Assembly: GCF_006494375.1 (NCBI RefSeq)
Contig: NZ_VHIZ01000037.1
Location: 334,994-398,993, forward strand
Source: Pantoea anthophila
GTDB taxonomy: Bacteria; Pseudomonadota; Gammaproteobacteria; Enterobacterales; Enterobacteriaceae
Length of the DNA stretch: 64,000 bases
Direction of reading: 5' to 3'
Shown here piece after piece: positions 44,297 to 54,145 of the stretch (the stretch's first letter is position 1; each line of letters begins with the position of its first letter). The notes under the pieces were generated by a model. That model saw only the letters and a program-made list of their open reading frames with translations. It did not search any database and was not told where the DNA came from. A program made the position numbers and the translations under genes.

Positions 44297-46072
44297 TTAA
44301 GCCTGAACCATCGGGCCGGGGTTCTTCAGGTAGATCGTTTTTATGGCGTTCGCTGAAAAGAGCGTGGTCGCGCCGACGATTCCGGTTGGGTTATAGGCAT
44401 GGTTTTGCGGGAAGCAGCTTGCGCCAGCCACGAAAACGTTGGAAACGTCCCAGCACTGAAGATATTTATTCACCACGCTGGTCGCCGGGCTGTCTCCCAT
44501 GATGGCGCCGCCTGTGGTGTGAGTGGACTGATAAGGGCGAACGTCGTAGTGGGCAGAGAGGGACTTGAACCCCATATCGTAAGAGTCAGGTCCGATCGCT
44601 TTGACGATATTTTCCGTTTTGCCCGCCATGAACTGGGTCATCCTGAGTTCATTCTGCTGCCAGTCAAAGGTCATCCTTAACAGCGGCAGTCCGTAACCAT
44701 CTTTGTAGGTCGGATCGAGGTCGAGGTAACACTGTTTGTAAGGCATAACGGAGGAGCTGACGCCAATGCTCATGTTATGTAAATAGCTGTCCCGGATGGC
44801 CTTTTTCCAGCCCGTTCCCCATTTGGGCGCGCTCTTCGGCGTGACCGTCTGTTCAATCGGGCGGCCACCGGTCACATGGGCAGAGACGGTGCTGCCGCCG
44901 ATAAAGCCCACTCCGGCGTGATCGAAGTTTTCACTGTTGTAATTGTCTATATAGGCCCCTGAGGCACCGGTAGCGGCAAAGTGGTTAAACCACGTCTTTT
45001 CATTGAAGAAGAGTTTGGCGCCACCCAGCATCTGATAGGCATAATTCTTTCCAACCACGCCTTCGCCGGTTTCCGGATTGTAGGGTTGGCCAATCTTAGA
45101 GAGCAAAAGCAGCCGGACGTTATGGAGCTGGAAGGCACTGAGAATGACCACGGACGCGGGCTGCTCGACCTCACGGCCATTTTCATCGATATAGGTGACG
45201 CCGGTGGCCAGTTTGCCCGAACTGTCTTTGTTGACGCGTAACACATGCGATTTACAGCGCAGCTCAAAGTTGTCGTACTGCCTGAGCGCCGGAATAATCG
45301 TGGTTTGCGGTGACGCTTTTGAGTAGTTGTAGCAGCCAAATTTTTCACAAAAACCGCAATAGTTGCAGACGCCGAGTGCGACACCATAGGGGTTGGTGTA
45401 GGCTTCGGTGCATATCGCCGCCGGGCCGGGGAAGGGGTTATATCCCATCTCTTTCGCAGTTTTTTCAAACAGCATGGCGGAGTACTGATAAAGCAGCGGT
45501 TTAGTCGGGAAAGGATTCGCACGCTGCGCTTCGAACGGGTTACCGCCGTCAATGCGCTCTCCATTAAGATTTCCGGCCTGGCCTGAAGCCCCGCAGATCC
45601 GCTCAAACTTATCGAAATAGGGTTCCATTTCACTGTAGGTGAAAGGGTAATCCTGAAGGGTCATATCCCCCGGAATAAAGCTGGCACCATATTTCTCAGT
45701 GACGACCGTTTTCAGTCTGAGATCGGCTTCCAGAGGACGCCACAATAATCCATTCCAGTGAACGCCCGCTCCGCCGACACCATCGCCCGGCAGGAAAGAG
45801 CCCATACGGCGATAGGGCAGAGCCGTATCTTTAGTGGTGTGCCTGACCGTGACACTCTCTTTTGAAATGTTCTGAAAGAGTTTAAGTCTTACGCCGTAGG
45901 TTAACTCATCAACGATGCGCGGATAGGCGAAATCTGGATAAGTGTCCCGTTGCTCACCCCGTTCAAGCGCGACAATCTTCAATCCCGTTGACGCCAGTTC
46001 CATCGCCATCAGCGAGCCCGCCCAGCCAAAGCCAACAATGACTACATCAACCGGTTCTTTTTTAATCGTCAT
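44297..46072 (-). CDS. GMC-family FAD dehydrogenase subunit with a Cys cluster
   Basis: A 591-residue flavoprotein. FAD motif VGFGWAG at 13-19, GMC signature GDGVGGAGVHWNGLLWRP near 97-113, and the catalytic His in FPQNHAYNPTG. Four Cys at 236, 239, 242 and 247 (CNYCGFCEKFGC) match the [3Fe-4S] ligand region described for FAD-dependent glucose dehydrogenase complexes. No Tat signal is visible; it is probably carried to the periplasm with its small subunit. Its ATG overlaps the small subunit stop by 4 bases. The sugar acid substrate (gluconate, or 2-ketogluconate) is inferred from family and genus. Confidence 0.92.
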   Translation of the reverse strand: MTIKKEPVDVVIVGFGWAGSLMAMELASTGLKIVALERGEQRDTYPDFAYPRIVDELTYGVRLKLFQNISKESVTVRHTTKDTALPYRRMGSFLPGDGVGGAGVHWNGLLWRPLEADLRLKTVVTEKYGASFIPGDMTLQDYPFTYSEMEPYFDKFERICGASGQAGNLNGERIDGGNPFEAQRANPFPTKPLLYQYSAMLFEKTAKEMGYNPFPGPAAICTEAYTNPYGVALGVCNYCGFCEKFGCYNYSKASPQTTIIPALRQYDNFELRCKSHVLRVNKDSSGKLATGVTYIDENGREVEQPASVVILSAFQLHNVRLLLLSKIGQPYNPETGEGVVGKNYAYQMLGGAKLFFNEKTWFNHFAATGASGAYIDNYNSENFDHAGVGFIGGSTVSAHVTGGRPIEQTVTPKSAPKWGTGWKKAIRDSYLHNMSIGVSSSVMPYKQCYLDLDPTYKDGYGLPLLRMTFDWQQNELRMTQFMAGKTENIVKAIGPDSYDMGFKSLSAHYDVRPYQSTHTTGGAIMGDSPATSVVNKYLQCWDVSNVFVAGASCFPQNHAYNPTGIVGATTLFSANAIKTIYLKNPGPMVQA

Positions 46073-46773
46073 TTTAATGCACCATACTTACCAGAAATAC
46101 TGACCGGACCTAAGGGATAAGGTTTGTCTGGATTCTCCATCACCTGAATAAAATCCGCGCGTGCGCCCGGAAAACCGATCAGTTTCCAGGATGCCATGGT
46201 CTGATTACCGCCATGTACGGGATCGGCTAAATAGCCCTCTTTCGTGTTTTGTAATAACTGAGAGAAAAAGAGTTTTCCGGAGAGAGCGTCGAGGCTTAAT
46301 TTGCCGGCATCCAGGTCATGTAAAATGGTTTCCTGTTTGTCTCTGGCTAAATCGGCAAAATTATGCTGGAAATTATCGCGGCAATATTTATTCAGGCTGG
46401 CGATCCCTCTGCGGTAAATATCGCGCGGCACCAGATTAGTCTGGTAGCCCATTTCCGGAATCGACTCCTGAAAAGGGGGGCTCATATACCACAGGTAGCC
46501 ATGACCGTAGGGGAGTTCCATCTGTCTGTCGATGTAGACCGGGACACCTTCACTTACCGCCCCGGGGCCGAACTCATCCTCAGGGATCAGCAGGTCGGTA
46601 GCCGCTAAAATGAACCGCCACTCGTCATTATTAAAAAATACCGGGACGTAATGAAACGTTTCCCCTTTTTCTTTGGCCGATGCGACCGCGCTGACTGCTG
46701 TTGTTCCCGCGACCGCGGCAATGGGAATGAGTGAAAATGTTTTCCGAAGAAATGATCGTCTGGATGACTTCAT
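46069..46773 (-). CDS. small (gamma) subunit of the membrane dehydrogenase, Tat-exported
   Basis: A 234-residue gluconate 2-dehydrogenase subunit 3 family protein. The start MKSSRRSFLRKTFSLIPIAAVAG is a twin-arginine signal. The central segment FNNDEWRFILAATDLLIPEDEFGPGAVSEGVPVYIDRQM is typical. It is thought to be the chaperone that takes the folded flavoprotein through the Tat system. It is the first gene of the operon, and the 404-base gap upstream holds its promoter. Confidence 0.92.
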   Translation of the reverse strand: MKSSRRSFLRKTFSLIPIAAVAGTTAVSAVASAKEKGETFHYVPVFFNNDEWRFILAATDLLIPEDEFGPGAVSEGVPVYIDRQMELPYGHGYLWYMSPPFQESIPEMGYQTNLVPRDIYRRGIASLNKYCRDNFQHNFADLARDKQETILHDLDAGKLSLDALSGKLFFSQLLQNTKEGYLADPVHGGNQTMASWKLIGFPGARADFIQVMENPDKPYPLGPVSISGKYGALK

Positions 46774-47177
46774 CTGGCGCTCTTTTAAAATTTATACCGA
46801 TTCTTCCTGAGCACAGAGATATTCCTTTCTGTACCCGTTTCCTTTGCTCGCCCTTATCTGAAAAAGGACATAATTAATAACGTTGCGTAATTTTTGTTGT
46901 GCAATCATCAACTTCAGATTGTGTCTGAGCCTTCCTGGCGGACATAAAAATGAATCCCTGCTGTTTCCATTGATTTTATCCAGTAAAACACCGTTTCGCC
47001 TAGTGAAACAGGTGAGTTTTGTTATACATAAGTTTAACAAGGATGTTTTTTTGTTATTAATGTTGTCAGTTTGTTGCGGAGGCTTGACGACAGGCGGGAT
47101 TTTTCACAACACCACCAGCCGCCTGACAGCAAAAGGCCAGGGCAGTAAATCCACCCTGGCCTGCTGGATCAGATCAG
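46774..47177. other. 404-base gap with promoter and terminator
   Basis: The left part, AT-rich at about 46850-47060, is the promoter region of the leftward dehydrogenase operon. At 47131-47161 AAAA-GGCCAGGG-N11-CCCTGGCC reads on the minus strand as an 8-bp GC stem followed by TTTT, and it is the likely terminator of the adhesin gene whose stop is at 47178. No further gene is visible. Confidence 0.7.
47131..47161 (-). terminator. terminator of the Ig-repeat adhesin gene
   Basis: Minus-strand GGCCAGGG stem, 11-base loop, CCCTGGCC, then TTTT. It starts 17 bases past the adhesin stop codon. Confidence 0.8.
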
Positions 47178-50100
47178 TTAAGCGTACAGATTATGCTGAA
47201 TGAGGAGATCAGCCAGCGAACCCTCATGGCTGGCAGAGGGGGTGTGATAAAGATCGTATTGATGGCCTTCAATGTTTCGCTGCCCATCCTCACTCCAGAC
47301 ACCGCCTTCGGTGGTACTGAGCGTGACCGGATTGCCCTCTGCCTCTTTTATCGTCATCAACTCACGGGTATCGCCAGTCAGCGGTAACTGCTCTTTTTGC
47401 TCCGGCGTAACGCTGTTGCTGCTGAAGGCATTCAGGTCGATGACCCCGCTATTGATGACTGACAGCCCGAGCGAGGCAAAGTCCAGCGCCTCGTGCGAGC
47501 CGTTTGGCATCAGGGTGTCGTGACCGGCAACGCTGTCCAGATGGGTAAGCAGATTTAACAGAGAAGACGAGGGCGTTTCACCGCTTGGTGTCTCTGGTGT
47601 GTCGCTATGGCCATCACTGTTGTGATGAAAGGAAGTGCTATCCATCGCGCGCGCAAGTGCTGGCTGTGGATCGGACGTATAAAGCTCGACGACGTGCGAA
47701 ACGTGGTTAACGTTACCTGCCGCATCGCGAATGCTTGCGGTAAGCATATACTCGCCCGGTTCAGCGGTGTGCGTATTCAGCGCCTCAGGCTGAACGGACC
47801 ATTTGCCTTTGCTGGTAACGGTGGTTTGCCACTGGTGGTCACCCAGACTGACTGTGACGATATCGCCCGCTTCACCTGTGCCAGATATCCGCTGCTGCAG
47901 GCTGCCAGCATTAAGATCGATTTTCTGTCCTTCTGTCAGATGGGTAAAAGCGATTCTGGGGGCGCAGGCATCTGCCTGATAGGTCGTGGTTATCGTAGCC
48001 GTGTGGCCTGTTGCGTCAGTCGCGGTCACGACAATGTCGTGCTGACCATGACCGAACCCTTTTTTCATTGTCTCCGGCGTCAGGGACAGGTTCCAGTGAC
48101 CGTCGTCACTGACTTCAGCAAGGTGATGTTTGCCGCCAGTCATCACGGTGACCGTCTGACCACTACCGGTTACGCCAGTAGTGCCGGTCAGCGTTGCGCC
48201 CTCTTTTTTCTCTGCACGATTGAGCCAGCCGTCACCAAATGGGGTATCAATGACAGGGTCAGGCTCGCCGGGGTGATCCACCACGGGCGGGGTACTGCCG
48301 CCGTCGGTGGGATTATCGGGCACTGACGGCACCGGGTCGCCGCTGTTGTCACTGACCGGTGAAGTCATGTCGACCGTAACGTAGCCACCCTGTTCAAACC
48401 AGTTTCCCGCGCCATCCAGCACGCCAAACGACAGGCTGTTGCCGCCCTGAGAGAGCTCTGACGCGCTGATTTCTGCCCGCCAGCTGCCATCAGGCTGGAT
48501 CACCGCATAATTCCAGTGAAAGGTATCATCAACCTGTACCGCAAAGGTCTGGAGCGGCAGCGGCGCTTCAAGCGTGCCGCTGATGACGTACCAGGTCTCA
48601 CCGTCATGCTCTGTCTGATTTGCCTGAGTGATGTCGTTGACCGTCACCTTTGGGTTGCTGCTGTTGTAATGCGTAATCAGCAGCAGATCCTGGCTGAGGC
48701 TGGTACTGTTACCATTCTGATCCGTTGCGCTGACGTTAATGAGGTAGTTCCCGTCCTGGATAGTCCTGACGTCGCTGTCAGAGAGCTGAACCTGCCACTT
48801 ATCCTGATAGACGCTGCCCTGCCAGGTTCTGCCGTCCAGGATCAGTTCAACCGGGGTACCGGAGGGGAGATGGGCAGCCGTACCGGAGAAGATAATGCCG
48901 TACATCCCCTCCTGATAACTCACCGCATTGTCGCCGGTGACCGGATCCAGCGTCAGCTGCGGTAACGCATCAGACGCATAGATTTGCACGCCTGCTGAGG
49001 CAGAGCGGCTGTTACCCGCTTCATCGGTTGCTTTGGCCACGACAGAGTAACTGCCTTCCTCCATCCCCTGCAGCGTTTCTGCAGGCACCGGGAACTGCCA
49101 TTGACCGTTCTGATCGACGATGCCACTCCAGTGCAGGGCGCCAAAGGTAACCTCAATCGTGCTGCCCGCCTCACTGCTCCCGGCGATCACCAGCGCGCTG
49201 TTGATTTCCTGACTATCGATCACTCCATCCCCGGCCAGCGGATCAATCCTGACAAGCGGATCCTGCGTATCGGTAATAAAGGTTGCCTCACTGGTTCCAG
49301 ACTGGCCCCAGCGATCGGTGGCGGTCACCGTGATGGTATGGTTCCCCTCTGCTAACTCTGCGTCGGCCAGCTGGAGGGCAGAGAGCGAGACTGACCAGTT
49401 GCCCAGGCTGTCCACGGTGCCCGCATAGTTAACCCCATCCACGTCAAGGGTGATCTTCTGGCCCGCCCCGGTCACGCCGGTAGAGCCGCTCAGCGTTACG
49501 GGCTCAAAGCGCTCACTGGCGTTCATCAGTCCATCGCCAAACGGCGTGTCGATGGTCGGCTGAGGCGGGGTTGCATCAGACGGCGGAACTGACGGCTCGA
49601 CGGTGATCGCTTTGCTGGCGGTAGTCGTACCGCCAGCGCTGTTTTCAAAGGTGACGCTGATGCGGTTAGATCCGACCGGCAGCGCCTGCAGATCGGCAGC
49701 CGGCAGGATGACGCTCCAGCTGCCATCCGCTGCCAGGGTTGTCGTATAGGACTGACCATTCAGCATAATGGTCAGCGTGCTCTCTGCGGCAAGATTTTCT
49801 GTGGTGCCGCTGAACGTTTGTGATGTGAGTTTCTCTTCGGCGCTTAATACGCCGTCACCGGTAAAGCTGTTAATGGTTAAAGATGGCGGGGCACTCACGG
49901 GCGGAACCGGCGTGCCACCGTCGGCTGGTGGAGTATTGCCGCCATCCGCTGGATTGTCGTCGGTTATCGGCGGAACGCCACCCCCGCCCTCAACCGGCGT
50001 GGTGAGGTCAGCTGTGACATAACCACTCTGTTCAAACCAGTTTCCCGCACCATCCAGCACGCCAAACGACAGGCTGTTGCCACCCTGAGACAGCTCCGAC

Positions 50101-51209
50101 GCGCTGATTTCCGCCCGCCAGCTGCCATCCGGCTGGATCACCGCATAATTCCAGTGGAAGGTATCATCAACCTGCACCGCAAAGGTTTTGAGCGGCAGCG
50201 ATGTTTTTAGGGTGCCGCTAAGGAGATACCAGGTGTCTCCGTCATGCTGTACCGCATCCGCCAGCGTGATGTTATTAACGGTGACTTTTGGATTGCTGCC
50301 ATTGTAGTGGGTGATCAGCAGCAGATTCTGACTCAGGCTGGTACTGTTACCCTCCGGGTCCGTTGCGCTGACTTTTATAAGGTGGTTGCCGTCCTGGATA
50401 GTCCTGACGTCGCTGTCAGAAAGCTGAACCTGCCACTTATCCTGATAGACACTGCCCTGCCAGGTTCTGCCGTCCAGCGTCAGTTCAATCGGAGTGCCGG
50501 AGGCAAGGTGCGCGGCGGTGCCGGTGAAGAGAATGCCGTAGATCCCCTCCTGGTAACTCACTGCATTGTCGCCGGTAACGGGATCCAGTGTCAGCGCCGG
50601 TAACGGGATAGCGGCAGTGGTTGCCTTCACGTCATCAGACGCAGCGTGCGCGCTTAAAGTGGAAATTTCAGCAGCGGACGCCAGCGTTAAGGTTGCGTTT
50701 TTTTCGCTGCTGCTAACCCCCGGAGTGACAGTTGCACCGTTTAACGCCGGATCTGTCGGAGCCAGGTAGAGGCTTTCTGTGGTTTCCACCGTTGATAAGG
50801 CGGGCTCAGGCTCTGCCACAGGCTGGGTCGGGAGGGGCGTTAAGGATTTCGCATGGTCAGAAGAATGCCACTCTGGTGTAAGCGTGGCGACACTCTGCGT
50901 ATCGGCTGTGACATCCCGGCCAAATTGCGCCTGATGCAGTAAATTTCCCTCCTGAAAACGCAGCGTACTCTGCTGGCCTGCAAAATCAGTGAAGAAGTTC
51001 TGATAGCGAAGCGAGTCGCTTTCCTGCAGGTTGAGAATGAGGTCCTGCCCCTGTTTCTGATAAGAGGAAACCTGAGACGGCGGGCCCTGAAGCGTAATAA
51101 TCGCGGGTTCATTCAGAACAGAGTGTAATTTGTCTGCAGTAAACTGAGACAGTGTCTGACCGTTTGTCAGCGAAACAACCGTGACGCGGCCCGTGCCTGA
51201 AAATGCCAT
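47178..51209 (-). CDS. BapA-like adhesin with Ig-type repeats
   Basis: A 1343-residue, Cys-poor, acidic protein. Residues about 1-100 (VTVVSLTNGQTLSQFTADKLHSVL..., DLILNLQESDSLRYQNFF) form a BapA-type prefix domain. Then come nine Ig-like modules in the order A-B-C-D-E-A-B-D-E. The two A-B blocks (about 202-408 and 748-953) are nearly identical, each followed by a Pro/Gly/Asp linker. The C terminus (EGNPVTLSTTEGGVWSEDGQRNIEGHQYDLYHTP...LADLLI) is like the end domain of type I secreted Bap/LapA adhesins. No RTX repeats and no type I exporter genes are present here. RBS GGAG at 6 bases. It probably promotes attachment or biofilm. Confidence 0.85.
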   Translation of the reverse strand: MAFSGTGRVTVVSLTNGQTLSQFTADKLHSVLNEPAIITLQGPPSQVSSYQKQGQDLILNLQESDSLRYQNFFTDFAGQQSTLRFQEGNLLHQAQFGRDVTADTQSVATLTPEWHSSDHAKSLTPLPTQPVAEPEPALSTVETTESLYLAPTDPALNGATVTPGVSSSEKNATLTLASAAEISTLSAHAASDDVKATTAAIPLPALTLDPVTGDNAVSYQEGIYGILFTGTAAHLASGTPIELTLDGRTWQGSVYQDKWQVQLSDSDVRTIQDGNHLIKVSATDPEGNSTSLSQNLLLITHYNGSNPKVTVNNITLADAVQHDGDTWYLLSGTLKTSLPLKTFAVQVDDTFHWNYAVIQPDGSWRAEISASELSQGGNSLSFGVLDGAGNWFEQSGYVTADLTTPVEGGGGVPPITDDNPADGGNTPPADGGTPVPPVSAPPSLTINSFTGDGVLSAEEKLTSQTFSGTTENLAAESTLTIMLNGQSYTTTLAADGSWSVILPAADLQALPVGSNRISVTFENSAGGTTTASKAITVEPSVPPSDATPPQPTIDTPFGDGLMNASERFEPVTLSGSTGVTGAGQKITLDVDGVNYAGTVDSLGNWSVSLSALQLADAELAEGNHTITVTATDRWGQSGTSEATFITDTQDPLVRIDPLAGDGVIDSQEINSALVIAGSSEAGSTIEVTFGALHWSGIVDQNGQWQFPVPAETLQGMEEGSYSVVAKATDEAGNSRSASAGVQIYASDALPQLTLDPVTGDNAVSYQEGMYGIIFSGTAAHLPSGTPVELILDGRTWQGSVYQDKWQVQLSDSDVRTIQDGNYLINVSATDQNGNSTSLSQDLLLITHYNSSNPKVTVNDITQANQTEHDGETWYVISGTLEAPLPLQTFAVQVDDTFHWNYAVIQPDGSWRAEISASELSQGGNSLSFGVLDGAGNWFEQGGYVTVDMTSPVSDNSGDPVPSVPDNPTDGGSTPPVVDHPGEPDPVIDTPFGDGWLNRAEKKEGATLTGTTGVTGSGQTVTVMTGGKHHLAEVSDDGHWNLSLTPETMKKGFGHGQHDIVVTATDATGHTATITTTYQADACAPRIAFTHLTEGQKIDLNAGSLQQRISGTGEAGDIVTVSLGDHQWQTTVTSKGKWSVQPEALNTHTAEPGEYMLTASIRDAAGNVNHVSHVVELYTSDPQPALARAMDSTSFHHNSDGHSDTPETPSGETPSSSLLNLLTHLDSVAGHDTLMPNGSHEALDFASLGLSVINSGVIDLNAFSSNSVTPEQKEQLPLTGDTRELMTIKEAEGNPVTLSTTEGGVWSEDGQRNIEGHQYDLYHTPSASHEGSLADLLIQHNLYA
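48350..48966 (-). repeat. A-B module block, second copy, in the adhesin gene
   Basis: About 617 bases coding for LPQLTLDPVTGDNAVSYQEG through GYVTVDMTSP. It is highly similar to the block at about 49985-50605, mostly by identical runs broken by a variable patch near QANQTEHDGETWYVISGT. Limits are approximate. Confidence 0.85.
49985..50605 (-). repeat. A-B module block, first copy, in the adhesin gene
   Basis: About 620 bases coding for LPALTLDPVTGDNAVSYQEG through GYVTADLTTP. It is the partner of the copy at 48350-48966. Limits are approximate. Confidence 0.85.
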
Positions 51210-51707
51210 GGAAATCTCCGTATATACCAGGTTGTGAGTAGGCGGTGCCTTTAAAATAAAGCGCGACTTTATTTATTTCAGGCACGCAACGGCCAGCGCC
51301 CAATAAAGTTATAGAGCCGGGCCCGGTACTCAACGGATCAGACATCATCCGCAGCAAGGATAAGGGTTAAAATCAGAGCCAGATTAACTATTCCGTTTGG
51401 AAGAGAGAATTTATCTGCTGGCAAGATAAAATAGCACCACTCATTGCAAGAGGTCGGGCGTCGGCTCATTTAAGCTTTATAGACTTTAACGACTTCTCGT
51501 CATTAAAAACGTGAACGGTTGACGCTGGGTAGAGATAAACTAATCCCCGTCTGCATGCGTGGCTATTAGGGAAAATCTGGAATTTTCCCGTTTTGCGTTA
51601 ATGCTTCAGGGTGGTTTAAATATTCTTTGAAAAATTAGCCGGAAGCTTTTCATTTCACGGCTGAATTTCCCGGACGTTAAAACCATAAAATCTTATCCGT
51701 CCTGTGA
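51210..51707. other. 498-base regulatory region before the adhesin
   Basis: AT-rich DNA without a supported gene. The right part lies downstream of the leftward VOC gene (stop 51708) and the left part must carry the adhesin promoter. No clear palindrome stands out. Confidence 0.5.
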
Positions 51708-52133
51708 CTATTCTTCCGCTGCAGGGTTATCTTTTTCAGGAGAATAGTACTGATAAACGCATGCCAGCTTATGTCCGTCAGGATCGCGCAGATAGGCAAC
51801 ATAGAAATCGGGTCCGTACGCGGATCGTGTTCCTGGCTCGCCTTCATTCTTTCCTCCCGCAAGGAGGCCAGCGGCATGAAACCGTCTGACAGTGTCGGCG
51901 TTATCGGCGCTGAAAGCGAACATTGTTCCGTTTCCCGCCGTTGCGGGCTGACCGTCAAAGGTAGGACAGAGGCAGAAGCTGAATCCTTCATCCGGATTAT
52001 TTCCTTTCCCCCACATTGCCCAGCCTTCTGTCCAGGCAGGCTGCCGTTCATAGCCCAGGACGTCGAACAGAGCGTTATAGAAGTCAACGGAGCGCTGAAA
52101 GTTATTGGTTCCTGTCGTGATATAAGCCAGCAT
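51708..52133 (-). CDS. VOC family protein (glyoxalase/bleomycin-resistance superfamily)
   Basis: A 141-residue protein beginning MLAYITTGTNNFQRSVDFYNALFDVLGY and ending FYVAYLRDPDGHKLACVYQYY, the two VOC metal-binding halves. It resembles YcbJ-like/lactoylglutathione-lyase-related proteins of unknown substrate. It is unrelated in detail to the VOC gene at 23892. Confidence 0.88.
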   Translation of the reverse strand: MLAYITTGTNNFQRSVDFYNALFDVLGYERQPAWTEGWAMWGKGNNPDEGFSFCLCPTFDGQPATAGNGTMFAFSADNADTVRRFHAAGLLAGGKNEGEPGTRSAYGPDFYVAYLRDPDGHKLACVYQYYSPEKDNPAAEE

Positions 52134-52449
52134 TTTCTTGCCTCCTGTTACCGGTTGTGAGCAGACCTTTTACCTTTCAGAGTAGCAACCAATAATTTCC
52201 TCTGATATGCCTGTTAACGGTTTGGGGTGAGGGCTGACCTGATATCAGCAGTAACGTCGGCTTTCTGTTATCTGCTTTGCGCATTCCCTTACATTGCTCT
52301 CAGATAAAGAGTCTTTGCTTTATAAGATGGCGAATAAAACCTTTCTTTAACATTTGTATTGCACGACATGTGAAATAATTTTATTACTATTTAATCACTT
52401 ATGCGCTGCTGCGCGCGGGATGCATTCATAAAACAGAATAAGGAGATTT
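52134..52449. other. 316-base divergent promoter region
   Basis: This lies between the divergent VOC and MFS genes. It is AT-rich from 52310 to 52440 and carries promoters for both. No clear operator palindrome is seen. Confidence 0.5.
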
Positions 52450-53700
52450 ATGACAACTAAACCCGTCGCAGAGGAGGGCGCGGCGCCAGGATTAATTCAG
52501 ACGCTGAAATCTTTTCCGGCAACAGTTCATGCACTGCTCTTTTTTACGCTGGTCATCCGCTTCAGCTATTTCATGGCCTGGCCTTTTATCTCCGTGATCA
52601 TGGCACAGCATTATCATATGTCACCGATTGCGATTGGCGTGGCGATGACCAGCAGCGCACTGTTTTCAGTGGTGCTGGGTATGTATGGCGAGCAGATCTC
52701 AGACAGGCTGGGTCGACGCGTCATTCTCCTCATGGGCTGTGGTTTTTCTGCGCTGGGCTATATCATTCTTGCTCAGGCCGCAGGCATCGGGCTGTTTTTC
52801 ATTGGCCTGATGATCATCGGCATTTCCTTTGCCTGGGTTGACCCTCCTCTGCGCGCACTCATGAGTGATTTGCTGGTGGACCGCCGCCGCAGAGCGCTTG
52901 CCCTGCAAATGCGCTACTACCTTATCAACGTCGCCGCGGTATTTGGTCCGCTGACCGGAATTGCGTTCGGGCTTACCTCTCAGAAGGGCACATTCCTGAT
53001 TACGGGTTTGTCGTATATCCCTTTTTTCGTTTACGTCCTGCTATTTGTGCCCGCGGGCAAATTGCTGAAAGCGCCACAGGCTGGCAGTGAGGTTTCATTA
53101 AAACTGCATCAGGTCGTACGTATTATTGCCAGGGACAAAATCTATATTGCCGCGCTGCTGTGCAGCATTTTGTGCAGTATTGTATTCATCCATTACGAAG
53201 CCATCCTGCCCCAGTATCTCCTTTTACTGGATGGGGACGCCGCCATAAAACTGGTAACTCTGATACTGGTGACGAATGCCTGCACCGTGCTGCTCTTTCA
53301 GACGTTTATCATGCGGTTTCTGGCACCGGTTTCCCTGCCAAAACGCATTCTTCTGGGCGGGGTAATTTTCGCACTTTCGCAAATCTGCTTTTTCTGTACG
53401 CGTTCGACGGAGATCTGGCTCTGGCTGACAGTGACCAGTTTGTTCAGTGTCGGAGAAGCGATCCTGATGCCGAACCTGAACATCCTGCTTGATCAACTGG
53501 CACCGGCAGCGCATCGGGGGGCTTATCTGGGTGCCTCAATGCTGTCGTCTCTGGGAATTTCTGTCGGGCCGTTAATCGGTGGGGTAATGCTGGCGATGAC
53601 TGGCGCGGGTGTCTTCATCTGCACGGCTTTGCTTAGCCTGCTGATATGCGCAATTATTTATACTTACAGAGGTAAAATGCTGGCGCGTCTGACGGAGTGA
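52450..53700 (+). CDS. MFS transporter (MdtH/YdeE-like)
   Basis: A 416-residue protein with twelve predicted helices. MFS motif A GEQISDRLGRRVILLMG is at about 78-94 and the helix 4-5 region FAWVDPPLRALMSDLLVDRRRRALALQMRYYLIN resembles MdtH-type multidrug pumps. RBS AAGGAGATTT. The substrate is unknown. Confidence 0.88.
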   Translation: MTTKPVAEEGAAPGLIQTLKSFPATVHALLFFTLVIRFSYFMAWPFISVIMAQHYHMSPIAIGVAMTSSALFSVVLGMYGEQISDRLGRRVILLMGCGFSALGYIILAQAAGIGLFFIGLMIIGISFAWVDPPLRALMSDLLVDRRRRALALQMRYYLINVAAVFGPLTGIAFGLTSQKGTFLITGLSYIPFFVYVLLFVPAGKLLKAPQAGSEVSLKLHQVVRIIARDKIYIAALLCSILCSIVFIHYEAILPQYLLLLDGDAAIKLVTLILVTNACTVLLFQTFIMRFLAPVSLPKRILLGGVIFALSQICFFCTRSTEIWLWLTVTSLFSVGEAILMPNLNILLDQLAPAAHRGAYLGASMLSSLGISVGPLIGGVMLAMTGAGVFICTALLSLLICAIIYTYRGKMLARLTE

Positions 53701-53881
53701 TCTCAACAGGCGTTGGCGGCCCGGGGGGCGCCCGGGTTATGCAGAAGCGCAGTGGGGCAGTATCTTCTGATCAGAGTGAAATAACCGGCCACGTTCGGCA
53801 TCGGGTGAGGTTTTTTATTGCTGACAGGCGCGTTCGCAGGCGGGGTGGTGCGGTAAATAAATTCCCCGCCAGAGGTTATTC

Positions 53882-54145
53882 TTAGTGGAGGTTTTTTTTC
53901 ACTTCGGCACAGGCCGGGGGACGCTGAGAATAGAGGTACTCGTATAAGAGCAGCATTCCTACCGGATTATCATCCAGATTTTCGAAATCCACATGAAGCT
54001 TATCCAGAAGATACTTCCTCAGATCGTCCGGGGTCATGTTTTTATGGGCAGCCAGTGCCCGGCACAACTGGGTCACGATCTCGCACTTCACTGCGTACGG
54101 CACTTCAGGATTATAAATTTCCGGAACGGTGTGGGTCTGATTCAT
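53882..54145 (-). CDS. hypothetical protein, 87 residues
   Basis: A soluble, mostly helical protein (YAVKCEIVTQLCRALAAHKNMTPDDLRKYLLDKLHVDFENLDDNPVGMLLLYEYLYS). RBS GGGGGTATCG precedes ATG 54145. I do not recognise a family. The composition and balanced charge look like a real gene. The DNA at 54146-54405 upstream shows no gene. Confidence 0.6.
   Translation of the reverse strand: MNQTHTVPEIYNPEVPYAVKCEIVTQLCRALAAHKNMTPDDLRKYLLDKLHVDFENLDDNPVGMLLLYEYLYSQRPPACAEVKKNLH

Noticed and set aside
47607..48326. 239-codon frame antisense to the adhesin
   Set aside because: It is opposite a repeat-rich coding frame with obvious Ig modules; it is a compositional shadow.
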